A stretch of DNA of 64,000 nucleotides from Candidatus Liminaster caballi (GTDB lineage: Bacteria; Bacteroidota; Bacteroidia; Bacteroidales; UBA3663). The notes under the pieces are model-generated. The model saw nothing but the letters and a program-made list of their open reading frames with translations. It was not told the DNA's origin and did no database searches. Where the stretch lies: NCBI GenBank assembly GCA_018065085.1, contig JAGHUA010000006.1, positions 1-64,000 of the forward strand. The letters are read 5' to 3'. Positions 19,056 through 28,002 of the stretch are shown piece after piece; the first letter of the stretch is position 1, and each line of letters begins with the position of its first letter. The translations under genes were made by a program, and so were the position numbers.

Positions 19056-19088
19056 ATCTGTCCGATAAATGATAAGTCCTTAAAATAA

Positions 19089-20753
19089 TTATTCCACATG
19101 AGGCTTGAAGACGATGCAGTCCATACGCAGCGTCTTGACAGCTTCACCCTTGTTGACCATCGAGTTCGACACACGGTCCTCGATGAGAACCTTCACCTGT
19201 GGATCCTCCAGAGCTACAGAAGCAGTAGGGAACTCGTAGGTGCCGATAAGCACGGAGTCAACCTTTGTAGGATCAGTTGTGAATACAGCAGTAGTTGGGA
19301 ACTTCTGCTCAGTGCCCTGCTCGTTATGATATGACACTGTGCAGCGGAACTTACATGGCAGACGCTGAGCGTCGGAAGCAAGTGTATCGCCGGCAACAGC
19401 AGGCACAGCCACAACATAGGCATCATACTTGAGGTTTGAAAGAACCTGAGGAACATTGAAGAGTGCCTTATAGAAACCACTACCCTTGTTGGTAAGTTCT
19501 ACGTATGAGTGATTTGACACCTTGTCATAGAATGGGTTGTCGGTGGTAACGGTACGGACGGTGAGGTCACGGGTAGATTCGGTATATACCGAGTCAAGTG
19601 ATGCACGGGCCTCGCTCTCCATCTCAAGGTCGATCATGAATGAGTTGTGCTTGTCAAAGTTCCATTTCTGAGCCTTATAGACGATACCGTTGCTGCACTC
19701 AATCTCCTGAGCGTCGGCAAAGATACCGCCCTCATCGTAAGGTTTCATCCACTGATAGTAGCTATGACGGTATGAACCCCAATAGAGCTTACGGTATGCG
19801 TAACGCACAGCATTGGTCGAAAGCACAGAGTCACGGCGGTTCTTCAATGGGTTCTCAGTCTGGCTGAAAGCCGTACCCAGAAGGATTGCCTTGCGTGGCT
19901 GGTTGTACATCAGCGAGTCACGGCCCTTAACACGGGTATCATACTGGAAGTATGTCTCGTATTCAGCCACCAGCTCATCCCAAATCTCATTGGTTGGAGC
20001 CACGTACCAATATACACTATCCTCGTCAAAGAGTTCAGCGTGCATCCATCTCTGCAGGACCTCGTTCTTCTGTCTTGTGACAGAGTCAAGATAGTGAGTC
20101 TTACCGTCGATAATCTCACCTGGCACGGAAAGCGAAGCATAGAACGTGTCTATACTATATTTATAAATGAAGTCGGCGAGGTTAGAGAGATCCTCATCAC
20201 GACGCAGATACTCATACACGTTCGGCTTGTATGCTGCAACCTTCGAGAGGGTAAACAGCACACCATTGTCGAGCAGCATGTTGCTCTTGGTGAAGTCCGA
20301 ACCTGAGAATGAAGAAGAAGCCAGAACAGCATACTTTCCATTCATCAGCATGATTGAGTCATTGGTATCGTCAGCCACCGAGTAGTTGTAGAGAGCCACA
20401 TGGTTATAGACAAACTCCTTGATGGCGTCATTTCTCTTGTACTGGACGTTTTTGGCAGCCTGTTCCTTATAGAGAGCGATGACACTGTCACGCTGTGTGT
20501 CAGAGAAGCAGGCATTTGTTGGAGCAAAGACTGTGAATACCTGACTGCCATTGAGCGCATGGTCGAACTCGCAAGCCTCGATAACGGCCTTGAAGTTCGA
20601 AAGCTCGCTATTTGTAGAGATCTCATGCCAGATAGAGCCCTTGCCCTGACCTGGAGCTACCTCCTTGTAATGGCTGTCCCAATCATCAGAGCAAGAATTT
20701 ACTCCAATGAGACCGATTACAGCTGCGGCTAAGAAAAACTTATTATATTTCAT
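19089..20753 (-). CDS. FAS1 (fasciclin) domain surface lipoprotein C
   Basis: 554 residues with a lipoprotein signal and lipobox GVNSC (Cys21), so it should be outer-membrane anchored. Residues ~40-175 read as a FAS1 domain: LSNFKAVIEACEFDHALNG, then QVFTVFAPTNACFSD, FVYNHVALYNYSV and LLDNGVLFTLSKV. A second, more divergent FAS1-like region follows (~175-330). The C-terminal ~220 residues form a beta-sandwich-like region with no family I can name. FAS1 domains mediate adhesion or ligand binding in many organisms; a role as a glycan-binding lipoprotein working with SusCD is my inference from position. The gene lies 15 bp after another FAS1 gene and 33 bp before susC 1. Confidence 0.82.
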   Translation of the reverse strand: MKYNKFFLAAAVIGLIGVNSCSDDWDSHYKEVAPGQGKGSIWHEISTNSELSNFKAVIEACEFDHALNGSQVFTVFAPTNACFSDTQRDSVIALYKEQAAKNVQYKRNDAIKEFVYNHVALYNYSVADDTNDSIMLMNGKYAVLASSSFSGSDFTKSNMLLDNGVLFTLSKVAAYKPNVYEYLRRDEDLSNLADFIYKYSIDTFYASLSVPGEIIDGKTHYLDSVTRQKNEVLQRWMHAELFDEDSVYWYVAPTNEIWDELVAEYETYFQYDTRVKGRDSLMYNQPRKAILLGTAFSQTENPLKNRRDSVLSTNAVRYAYRKLYWGSYRHSYYQWMKPYDEGGIFADAQEIECSNGIVYKAQKWNFDKHNSFMIDLEMESEARASLDSVYTESTRDLTVRTVTTDNPFYDKVSNHSYVELTNKGSGFYKALFNVPQVLSNLKYDAYVVAVPAVAGDTLASDAQRLPCKFRCTVSYHNEQGTEQKFPTTAVFTTDPTKVDSVLIGTYEFPTASVALEDPQVKVLIEDRVSNSMVNKGEAVKTLRMDCIVFKPHVE

Positions 20754-20768
20754 ATCAGATTATTTTTT

Positions 20769-22805
20769 TTAGAGATCATCTTCCTGTGCACCGTCATCGA
20801 CTACGCCATATACGCTCTTAGGAACGAGCTCAAGGTAGTCGAGCATAACCTCATTGTTGTTACCCTGCTTTGAAGATACGGCACGCACGCGGAGGAAATG
20901 TTCCTCACCAGGAGCGATGTGTACTGTACAAAGCACGATACGCAGTGTCTCCTTAATGTCAGAGAAGTGCTGACGGTCGCTGCCGCCTGTACGGTAGCCG
21001 CCGTTTGTACCACGGTAGAAACCGAGGTTCTTCAAAGTCTTGCGATCCTCAAGTCTTTCGTCAGCGTTCATCGAGGTGTAGAGCTTCTTACCGAACTCAG
21101 TACCGAGGATTGACGAGTGACCGAGGTCGCGTGTCATATCCAGAGGAATACCCTGTGGCACGTTATCGAAATAGATCTGGGCAATACCACGGATAGGCAT
21201 AGCTGCATAGCCGAGGCGGATCTGCCAGTCGCCCTCGAATGGAACAGGAGGAATACGGAATGAAATATCATAGTTACCCTGGCAGATGAACTCATCGCCA
21301 TGGAGTGACCAGTAGCCCTGACGTGGACGGCGGTAGATGAAGTAGCCGTTACCAGCCACGGTCACGCCTTCGAGATATCCGTTAGGGAAATAGAAGTTAC
21401 GTCCGTACTTGTATGTATGGTCGTATGCCGAAGTACTGTTATCATCATCCTTCGTACGGTCGCCATTCATACGCATATCGTTGGTCATGACCTCTGGGAA
21501 GATTGTCGAGAAGTCCATACGGATACGACAGTTGTCAACCTTATCGTAAGTCTCAGAGTCGAACTTGAGAACCTCGTCAACATAGAAGTAGATGCCATTG
21601 AGAGCCATGTTGTCATAGTTCTCGACCTTCTGCTGGACGTGCGAGCCCTCGATCTGGTACTGGTCGTCATAACGGCGGTTGATATAACGCTCGCCGATGG
21701 TACCGGCACCAACATACTTGTTCACGGTCAGGTGCTGCACCTTGATCATGGTGTAAGGCAGCATGGTGGTGTACCAGTCGGTAGGATTGACGTCGGTGGT
21801 AAGAACACCGAAGTCATCGCGTACGGTAAGGTAGTTCCAGCCCTGGACATTACGGTCGAGCAGATGGTATGCCATGAATCTGTAGAGAGGGTTGGCAGGA
21901 TCGGAAATATTCTCAAACTTATGGCTTTCCTTATCCTTGTCTTCTGGGTAAACCTCATCATAGATTTCACAAGCCAGATAGTACAGATCCTCAATATTAT
22001 GTACGTGATAGCGACCCTCAAGGATAGCATCAGGCACCAGGAATGCCGTGTAGCCATAGAGATGTTCATCAGGATCAGTGGCAGCCTCGTGAATGTTACT
22101 ACCGGTGATGTAATCGTAGAAACGGTCATTACCAGTCTTTGCCACATAAGAGTCATCCTTATACTGGGTCATCTTCTGAGCGAGGCCTGTAGCCATGAGA
22201 GCATTATAGAAGATTGATACCTCAGGATTCTCCTTGATAAGGTCAGGCAATGAGTTGGTCGAGCTCTCAAGCACCATCTCGATTGGGTGCATGATACCGT
22301 TCTCAACAGAGTCGTTCTGTGTTGCAAAAGTCACAACAGCAACCTTGTTGAGCACAACGACCGAGTTTGAGTCATTGTCGAGCTTGTGTGAGATCTCGAT
22401 AGGACGACGGTTCATGTTCTGTGTAGCCAACACACCGTCCTTCATATCGAATGTCGAGTAAAGTACACTTACAAGGTGTGTACGGGCGATGGTATCGCAG
22501 TCGGCCTGGCTCAGACCGTCAAGAGTACGGCCCTTTGACTGGAGGAATGCATCGACAGCCGAGTTGGTCGGACAGAAACAGGTGTAATGTCCGTAGGCCG
22601 AGAGCTGCTTCATGAGTCCGGCACGATCCACGATCTCAGCGAACTTGCTGAACTCTTCGCGGTTCTGCAGATACTCGCTCATCATCTCGCCCTTGAAACT
22701 GTAATAATTCTCGCTGCTCGGTTCGTCAGAGCATGAAACCACGGCTGGCACTGTCAGCAGCAGAATGCCGAGAATTGCAAATATCTTAGATGTTATCTTT
22801 TTCAT
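20769..22805 (-). CDS. FAS1 (fasciclin) domain surface lipoprotein B
   Basis: 678 residues with a lipoprotein signal and lipobox AVVSC (Cys25). The first FAS1 domain spans ~45-185 (FSKFAEIVDRAGLMKQL, YTCFCPTNSAVDAFL, IARTHLVSVLYSTF, GIMHPIEMVL). A second FAS1-like region spans ~190-420 (SIFYNALMATGLAQKM, YTAFLVPDAI, FMAYHLLDRN, NGIYFYVDEVL). Residues ~425-670 form a C-terminal beta-rich region (YDISFRIPPVPFEGDWQIRL, VMLDYLELVP) that may be a carbohydrate-binding-like sandwich. It has the same overall plan as the next gene (lipobox, two FAS1, beta-rich C-terminus), so the two may be ancient duplicates. The gene is 38 bp after susD 2. Confidence 0.85.
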   Translation of the reverse strand: MKKITSKIFAILGILLLTVPAVVSCSDEPSSENYYSFKGEMMSEYLQNREEFSKFAEIVDRAGLMKQLSAYGHYTCFCPTNSAVDAFLQSKGRTLDGLSQADCDTIARTHLVSVLYSTFDMKDGVLATQNMNRRPIEISHKLDNDSNSVVVLNKVAVVTFATQNDSVENGIMHPIEMVLESSTNSLPDLIKENPEVSIFYNALMATGLAQKMTQYKDDSYVAKTGNDRFYDYITGSNIHEAATDPDEHLYGYTAFLVPDAILEGRYHVHNIEDLYYLACEIYDEVYPEDKDKESHKFENISDPANPLYRFMAYHLLDRNVQGWNYLTVRDDFGVLTTDVNPTDWYTTMLPYTMIKVQHLTVNKYVGAGTIGERYINRRYDDQYQIEGSHVQQKVENYDNMALNGIYFYVDEVLKFDSETYDKVDNCRIRMDFSTIFPEVMTNDMRMNGDRTKDDDNSTSAYDHTYKYGRNFYFPNGYLEGVTVAGNGYFIYRRPRQGYWSLHGDEFICQGNYDISFRIPPVPFEGDWQIRLGYAAMPIRGIAQIYFDNVPQGIPLDMTRDLGHSSILGTEFGKKLYTSMNADERLEDRKTLKNLGFYRGTNGGYRTGGSDRQHFSDIKETLRIVLCTVHIAPGEEHFLRVRAVSSKQGNNNEVMLDYLELVPKSVYGVVDDGAQEDDL

Positions 22806-22843
22806 ATCACATTCAATTGCATTTATTAGTCACTCATTCCTGA

Positions 22844-24625
22844 TCACTTGGCAGCGTTGTCGAAGCTTGAACTCTCACCGGTGCCGAAAGCAGGATTCTG
22901 GACGAGATAAGGATTAACACGAGTCTCCTCCAGGTTGTATGGCCAGTAGATGGCATCCATACGCTGCAACTGGCTCTCAACGATTGACGAATTCTCGACG
23001 CTCTTGTTCTTTGCCTTGCTACGCAGGTAGTCGGTATTGCCATCGCGCTGTGAACGGCGCACGAGGTCAAAGTAGCGCTTGCCCTCGAACATCAGCTCAC
23101 GGTTACGCTCGTCATAAACAAGATCAGTGATAGTTGACTTGTTTGGGAAAGAAGAGAGCTGGAGTGTGTCGGTTGGCGAGGTGAACGAAGTACGCAGGAT
23201 TGAGCGCTTGTTCACGGCATTAACAAGTTCGAATGCCTTGTCACGGTATGCCTTGTCGGTATCAGTCATCACGTCTGCATCGCTCATCTTCTGGGTCAGA
23301 GCCTCAGCCTTGAGCAGCATGATGTCAGTCAGACGATAGATGATGAAGTTTGACTTGTTGAGGGAAGTCTTATCGTGAGTCTTGTCATCAACGTGGACAG
23401 GATATTTTACGCCCCAATAGGCCTTCTCATAGAAAGTACCTGTGGTCGGGTCGCCAAACGACACTTCCGTTGAAGTCACATACTTGTTGATTGACACAGG
23501 ATCGCCGCCACGTGAGAAACGGATATTCTCATACAGGCGTCCGTCATACTTATTGAGGAATACGGCAGGCTTGCTGCTCTTGATGTCTGTGCCGACATAA
23601 TCTGAAGCACGCACATACGAAGCTTCGTCAGCCGCATTGCCATAGAAGTAATGGACAGGATCGTTCGAAATCTGTGAATTGCCCGCATTCTTGTCAAACA
23701 CAAGCTCAAGGATTCCCTCCTGGCTGCAGCCCTTGACAAAGATATTAGTGAATGCCTTGCCGAAGGTTGTACCGTTGGCTGTCTTACGGCTCTTGATGAG
23801 CGGATAGCCATTGGTCAGGGTCCAATCCTCTGTGGCATCGAGTTCCTGAGCACGGATAGTCTTCTGCTCGATGACATAGTCGGCCATCTTGATGCAGTTG
23901 TCATAGTCCTTGTCCCAAAGATAGAGCTCGCATAGCAAAGCGTAGATACCCACTTTGGTGAATCGTCCTGAATTATAGTTCTTCTGGGTGTTTGTCTCAG
24001 GATAGCGCGATACGGCATCATCCTTGACAGCCTCAAGCGAAGCAATGAGTTTCTTAAGCACCTCAGCGAAAGGCAGCGCAGGCTGAGCCAGAGTCTGACC
24101 GTCGTCGAGTAATGCCTCCTCAGAGTAAGGCACATCGCGGAATGTGCGGATGAGATAGAAATAGCAGAGCGAACGCAAAGCTGTAGCCTCGGCAATATGA
24201 GCCTTCAACTCGCCTTCAGTGTATGAGGGATCGTTTTCTGCCACCTTATGTGCAAACTCGATGATAATATTGCAACGGTTGATCACGTCATAGAAACCAG
24301 TCCATGTGGTGTATCCATTCATGGCCGTAATGTTTTCCTTGAGCAGACGGTCAAGGTCACGGTCTTTCTCAATTGAAGGACCGAACGAAACGATATTCTC
24401 CGAACGGAACTCACCCCACACCAGCATGCGGCGCATGACATCGCCCTGCTGCATGCGGTTGTAACATCCCAATACCATGCTCTCAACGTCCGACTCTTCG
24501 TTCCAGAACTGATCGATGGTAATGATGTTCTGAGGCTCGACCTCAAGGAAGTCGCCACAGCTGCTGGTCATCATCAATGGAAGGCTGATAGCCAGTATAT
24601 TGAATAATTTCTTCATAGTTTTCAT
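22844..24625 (-). CDS. SusD/RagB-family outer-membrane glycan-binding lipoprotein (SusD 2)
   Basis: 593 residues with lipobox TSSC (Cys23 from the first ATG; the ATG three codons later is equally possible). The mature N-terminus GDFLEVEPQNIITIDQFWN is the classic SusD opening. VINRCNIIIEFAHKV, ATALRSLCYFYLIRTFRDVP and the C-terminal YDERNRELMFEGKRYFDLVR complete the family signature. It should form the ligand-capturing lid on SusC 2, encoded 18 bp upstream. A FAS1 lipoprotein gene follows 38 bp downstream instead of an enzyme gene, which is unusual for a polysaccharide locus. Confidence 0.95.
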   Translation of the reverse strand: MKTMKKLFNILAISLPLMMTSSCGDFLEVEPQNIITIDQFWNEESDVESMVLGCYNRMQQGDVMRRMLVWGEFRSENIVSFGPSIEKDRDLDRLLKENITAMNGYTTWTGFYDVINRCNIIIEFAHKVAENDPSYTEGELKAHIAEATALRSLCYFYLIRTFRDVPYSEEALLDDGQTLAQPALPFAEVLKKLIASLEAVKDDAVSRYPETNTQKNYNSGRFTKVGIYALLCELYLWDKDYDNCIKMADYVIEQKTIRAQELDATEDWTLTNGYPLIKSRKTANGTTFGKAFTNIFVKGCSQEGILELVFDKNAGNSQISNDPVHYFYGNAADEASYVRASDYVGTDIKSSKPAVFLNKYDGRLYENIRFSRGGDPVSINKYVTSTEVSFGDPTTGTFYEKAYWGVKYPVHVDDKTHDKTSLNKSNFIIYRLTDIMLLKAEALTQKMSDADVMTDTDKAYRDKAFELVNAVNKRSILRTSFTSPTDTLQLSSFPNKSTITDLVYDERNRELMFEGKRYFDLVRRSQRDGNTDYLRSKAKNKSVENSSIVESQLQRMDAIYWPYNLEETRVNPYLVQNPAFGTGESSSFDNAAK

Positions 24626-24643
24626 ATTCTTTATGTCAGCTTA

Positions 24644-27600
24644 TCAGAAGTCAACGGTTACACCAAAAGTATATGAGCGCGCACGAGGAGTCTGACCCCA
24701 GTCGGTAGCAGCGCCATAGCCGCTGTAGCTGACGTCAGGATCCACACCTGTATATTTGGTAAGGATCAAAGGGTTGTTGGCACTCATGTAGAGGCTTACC
24801 TTCTTCAGTCCGATCTTCTTGCATGCCTCCTTAGGCAATGCATAGTTAAGCTGTGCATAGCTCATACGGAGGTAGGTACCATCCTCTACGAAGCGGTCGC
24901 TGACCAATGTGTTGTAGTTAGTGTCCTTACCGTACATTGCACGAGGGATTGAAGTTACGTCACCCTCCTTACGCCAGCGGTAGTTCACAGCCTGGCTCTG
25001 GTTGTCATTGCCAATCATTGCCTCGGCATGGAGACGTGCCAGGTTAAGGATCTTGTTGCCTACACGATAGGTGAACTGAGTGCTGAGACGCCAGTTGCCA
25101 TAGTTGAAGTTAAAGCCGAAACCGCCGACCAGCTTAGGCAGTGAGCTGCCGAGATAGACGATATCGAGCGAGTTGATGTTACCGTCGTGGTTCACATCCT
25201 CGTACATGGCATCACCGCCACGGAATGTGTAGTTACGGCCGGAACCGTCGTTGGTATAGGCAAACATCATGCGGATAGGCTCGCCCTTCTCATTGTAGAT
25301 AACATTGCCGGCTGCATCAAGAGCCACAGGATAAGTCTTGCCCTGGGCAAGGTTTGCAGCCTGTTCCTCTGGAGAGAGGGCAGCAAATGTCTCGTACTCG
25401 TACTGATATACGCCCTTGCTGCGGAAACCGTAGATGGCACCGAATGGGTTGTGTACCTGTACGCGGGTCAGAGTCTGAGCGTTTTCGTTGTTGAAAGTCG
25501 AGTTCATGTTCTTGAGCACGGTCTCGTCCATCTCAAGGATCTCGTTCCTGTTATTACCGAAGTTGACGTTCATATCCATAAAGAACTTGCCCTTCTTGAC
25601 CATCTTGTTGGTGGTAACATAGAACTCCCAACCATTGTTGCGCATCTTACCGCAGTTTCTGTAAGCAAGGCTGGAGAAACCTGTGCTCGAAGCGATACGG
25701 TAGTTTTCCATCAACATATCGGATGTGGTCGAGTTGTAGATCTCGAACGTTGTCTTGATACGGTCATTGAGGATATCGAAGTCGAAACCGAGGTTCCAGC
25801 TTGTCACTGTCTGCCACTGCATGTTGGTCAGCTTGAGGTTGACAGGATACATAGTGGTCTGACCGAGATATGAACCGCCGATAGCATACTGTGAGGTATA
25901 GAGATAGTCGCGGTTAGGTGCGTGACCTGTGCGGCCCCAGCTTGGACGGACAGAGAGCATTGAGAGCCAAGAGTCCTTAAGGTGCTCCATAAACGGCTCG
26001 TCGATGACGTTCCATCGCAAAGACACTGAAGGGAAATAACCCCAGCGGCGATCCGGACCGAACTTGGTTGTACCGTCGGCACGCACTGAGATATCGGCGA
26101 TGTAACGCTCCTTCAAAGCGTAGTGGGCAGCAAGTGTGAAATACATAGAACGCCACTCAGCATAGTTTGAGCTGAGTCCGCTGTTCAAACCGCCCGCATC
26201 CGGGCTCTGAACACCCGATGGCAGACCGATGGCGGCGCTTGACTGGGCATTTGATGAACCAGAGTTAACTTCCATACGACCCAGTACAGTGACCTTATGA
26301 TCCTGATTGCTGATGTATGGTTCAAATGTCAGAGTGTGCTTTGTTGTGAGCGATACGCTCTTTGAGCTGAACTTCGAAGCACCGTTATGGCCGCTGTGCC
26401 AGTCGGTTGTGACGAGCTCAGAAGGATAATAGGTATCAACATACTCGTTGAACACATTCATGTAGATCTGACCGCGCCAAGAGAGACGGGTGTGATCGCT
26501 GTCCAGACCGAGGAGGTTGTAGTTGATTACGAGCTCAGGCTGGAGGTTGTAGGTTGTCTGTGTGTTCTTTGCCAGATGTGCACTTGCCACAGGGTTGATA
26601 TACTTACGCTGGTCATCCTTGAAGATCTCGCTACCGATGTTCGGACCGCTCGCAAGCATATTGTAGTAGCGATTAGTATTCTTGCCAGTAACAGGATCCT
26701 GCTCAAAGATGCTCATGTTAGGCATCTTCTTCTGGGCAATCTGGATGAGGTTGTCCGAGTTACGATGATTCTGAGTGTAGGTCATCGCGAAGTTGGTCGA
26801 AACACGGATACGCTTACTGATGTTATAGTCGAGATTGGCACGTGTAGAGAAACGGCTCAGCTCCTGACAGATCACCGAACCTGTCTCGTTATCGAAACCG
26901 CCTGACACACGGAATGTGGCACGGTCACCACCGCCCGAAATTGTGACGTAGTGGTTCTGACGCAGACCCCACTGTGTGACAGCTTTACGCCAGTCGGTGT
27001 TGTTGTTATACTGCTCGTACTCCGAGAAGTTAGGATCGTAGCTGATCTCAGGGATGTTACTTGCGTTGTCGTCCTGACGAGGATTGAAGTAAGCCTCCTT
27101 GAGCATCATGGTGTAGTCATCACCGCTGAGCAGCTTCATACCCTCTGGCTGATAAGTGTTGGTCAGCTTGAGCGAGTAAGTCACTTTCGGCTTGCCCTTC
27201 ACACCACGCTTGGTGGTAAGCTCGATGACACCGTTACCGCCCTGTGAACCCCAGATGGCTGTAGCGGCAGCGTCCTTCAACACGTTGATCGAGGCAATAT
27301 CCTCGGTGTTGATGTTAAGGAGCTCGGCGAACTTCTCCTCATTCGATGAGGCTACATCGAAGTTCGAGAGATCGACTTCCCATACATTGCCATCGACAAC
27401 GATCAAAGGATTCTCGTTGGTCAGCGATGAAAGAGAAGAAGCACCGCGCAGACGCATTGTCGAACCTGAACCGAGGTTACCGGAAAGAGAGATAATGTCA
27501 AGACCGGCGATACGACCCTGCAGGGCCTCGTCGATTGTGGTGATGCCGAGACCTTCAAACTCACTCATCTGGATGGTCTGCTTGGCAAACGAAACCTCAC

Positions 27601-27994
27601 GCTCAGGGATGTGCATACCGCTACCCTCAACGCGCTTGACTTGGGTTACAGTCACCTCCGACAGAGTCTGAGCCGACTCCATCATAACCTTGTATGTTGT
27701 CTTGTCGATCTTGAGTGTGACAGGGTTAAGACCCACATACTGGATGCGAAGCTGATCCTTTGGGTTCATGATCTTCATCGAGAAGTTACCGTTCATATCG
27801 GTCAACGTTGATGAAATCACACGGCCATTAGCATCGACCTCACAAACCGTGGCGCTCATAAGAGGACCGAATTCATCCTCAACGACACCGTGCACATTGG
27901 TGATCTGCTGCGCCATTGCCTGGAAGCAGCACATCATCAGAAGGCACAGCGCCAATGCGCCCTTCTTGGTCATACTTAATATATGTGTATTCAT
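24644..27994 (-). CDS. SusC/RagA-family TonB-dependent outer-membrane transporter (SusC 2)
   Basis: 1116 residues. The signal peptide ends AMAQQ (~29); an internal ATG at codon 8 (MTKKGALAL) is a plausible alternative start. A carboxypeptidase-like beta-sandwich (~31-105; VHGVVEDEFGPLMSATV) is followed by a TonB-box-like LSEVTVTQV (~112-120). The plug (~145-265) includes TMRLRGASSLSSL, NPLIVVDGNVW and ATAIWGSQGGNGVIELTTKRG. The barrel ends in ARSYTFGVTVDF. It should import oligosaccharides with SusD 2. The upstream neighbour, 8 bp away, is a FAS1 lipoprotein gene. Confidence 0.95.
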   Translation of the reverse strand: MNTHILSMTKKGALALCLLMMCCFQAMAQQITNVHGVVEDEFGPLMSATVCEVDANGRVISSTLTDMNGNFSMKIMNPKDQLRIQYVGLNPVTLKIDKTTYKVMMESAQTLSEVTVTQVKRVEGSGMHIPEREVSFAKQTIQMSEFEGLGITTIDEALQGRIAGLDIISLSGNLGSGSTMRLRGASSLSSLTNENPLIVVDGNVWEVDLSNFDVASSNEEKFAELLNINTEDIASINVLKDAAATAIWGSQGGNGVIELTTKRGVKGKPKVTYSLKLTNTYQPEGMKLLSGDDYTMMLKEAYFNPRQDDNASNIPEISYDPNFSEYEQYNNNTDWRKAVTQWGLRQNHYVTISGGGDRATFRVSGGFDNETGSVICQELSRFSTRANLDYNISKRIRVSTNFAMTYTQNHRNSDNLIQIAQKKMPNMSIFEQDPVTGKNTNRYYNMLASGPNIGSEIFKDDQRKYINPVASAHLAKNTQTTYNLQPELVINYNLLGLDSDHTRLSWRGQIYMNVFNEYVDTYYPSELVTTDWHSGHNGASKFSSKSVSLTTKHTLTFEPYISNQDHKVTVLGRMEVNSGSSNAQSSAAIGLPSGVQSPDAGGLNSGLSSNYAEWRSMYFTLAAHYALKERYIADISVRADGTTKFGPDRRWGYFPSVSLRWNVIDEPFMEHLKDSWLSMLSVRPSWGRTGHAPNRDYLYTSQYAIGGSYLGQTTMYPVNLKLTNMQWQTVTSWNLGFDFDILNDRIKTTFEIYNSTTSDMLMENYRIASSTGFSSLAYRNCGKMRNNGWEFYVTTNKMVKKGKFFMDMNVNFGNNRNEILEMDETVLKNMNSTFNNENAQTLTRVQVHNPFGAIYGFRSKGVYQYEYETFAALSPEEQAANLAQGKTYPVALDAAGNVIYNEKGEPIRMMFAYTNDGSGRNYTFRGGDAMYEDVNHDGNINSLDIVYLGSSLPKLVGGFGFNFNYGNWRLSTQFTYRVGNKILNLARLHAEAMIGNDNQSQAVNYRWRKEGDVTSIPRAMYGKDTNYNTLVSDRFVEDGTYLRMSYAQLNYALPKEACKKIGLKKVSLYMSANNPLILTKYTGVDPDVSYSGYGAATDWGQTPRARSYTFGVTVDF

Positions 27995-28002
27995 AATGAT
28001 GA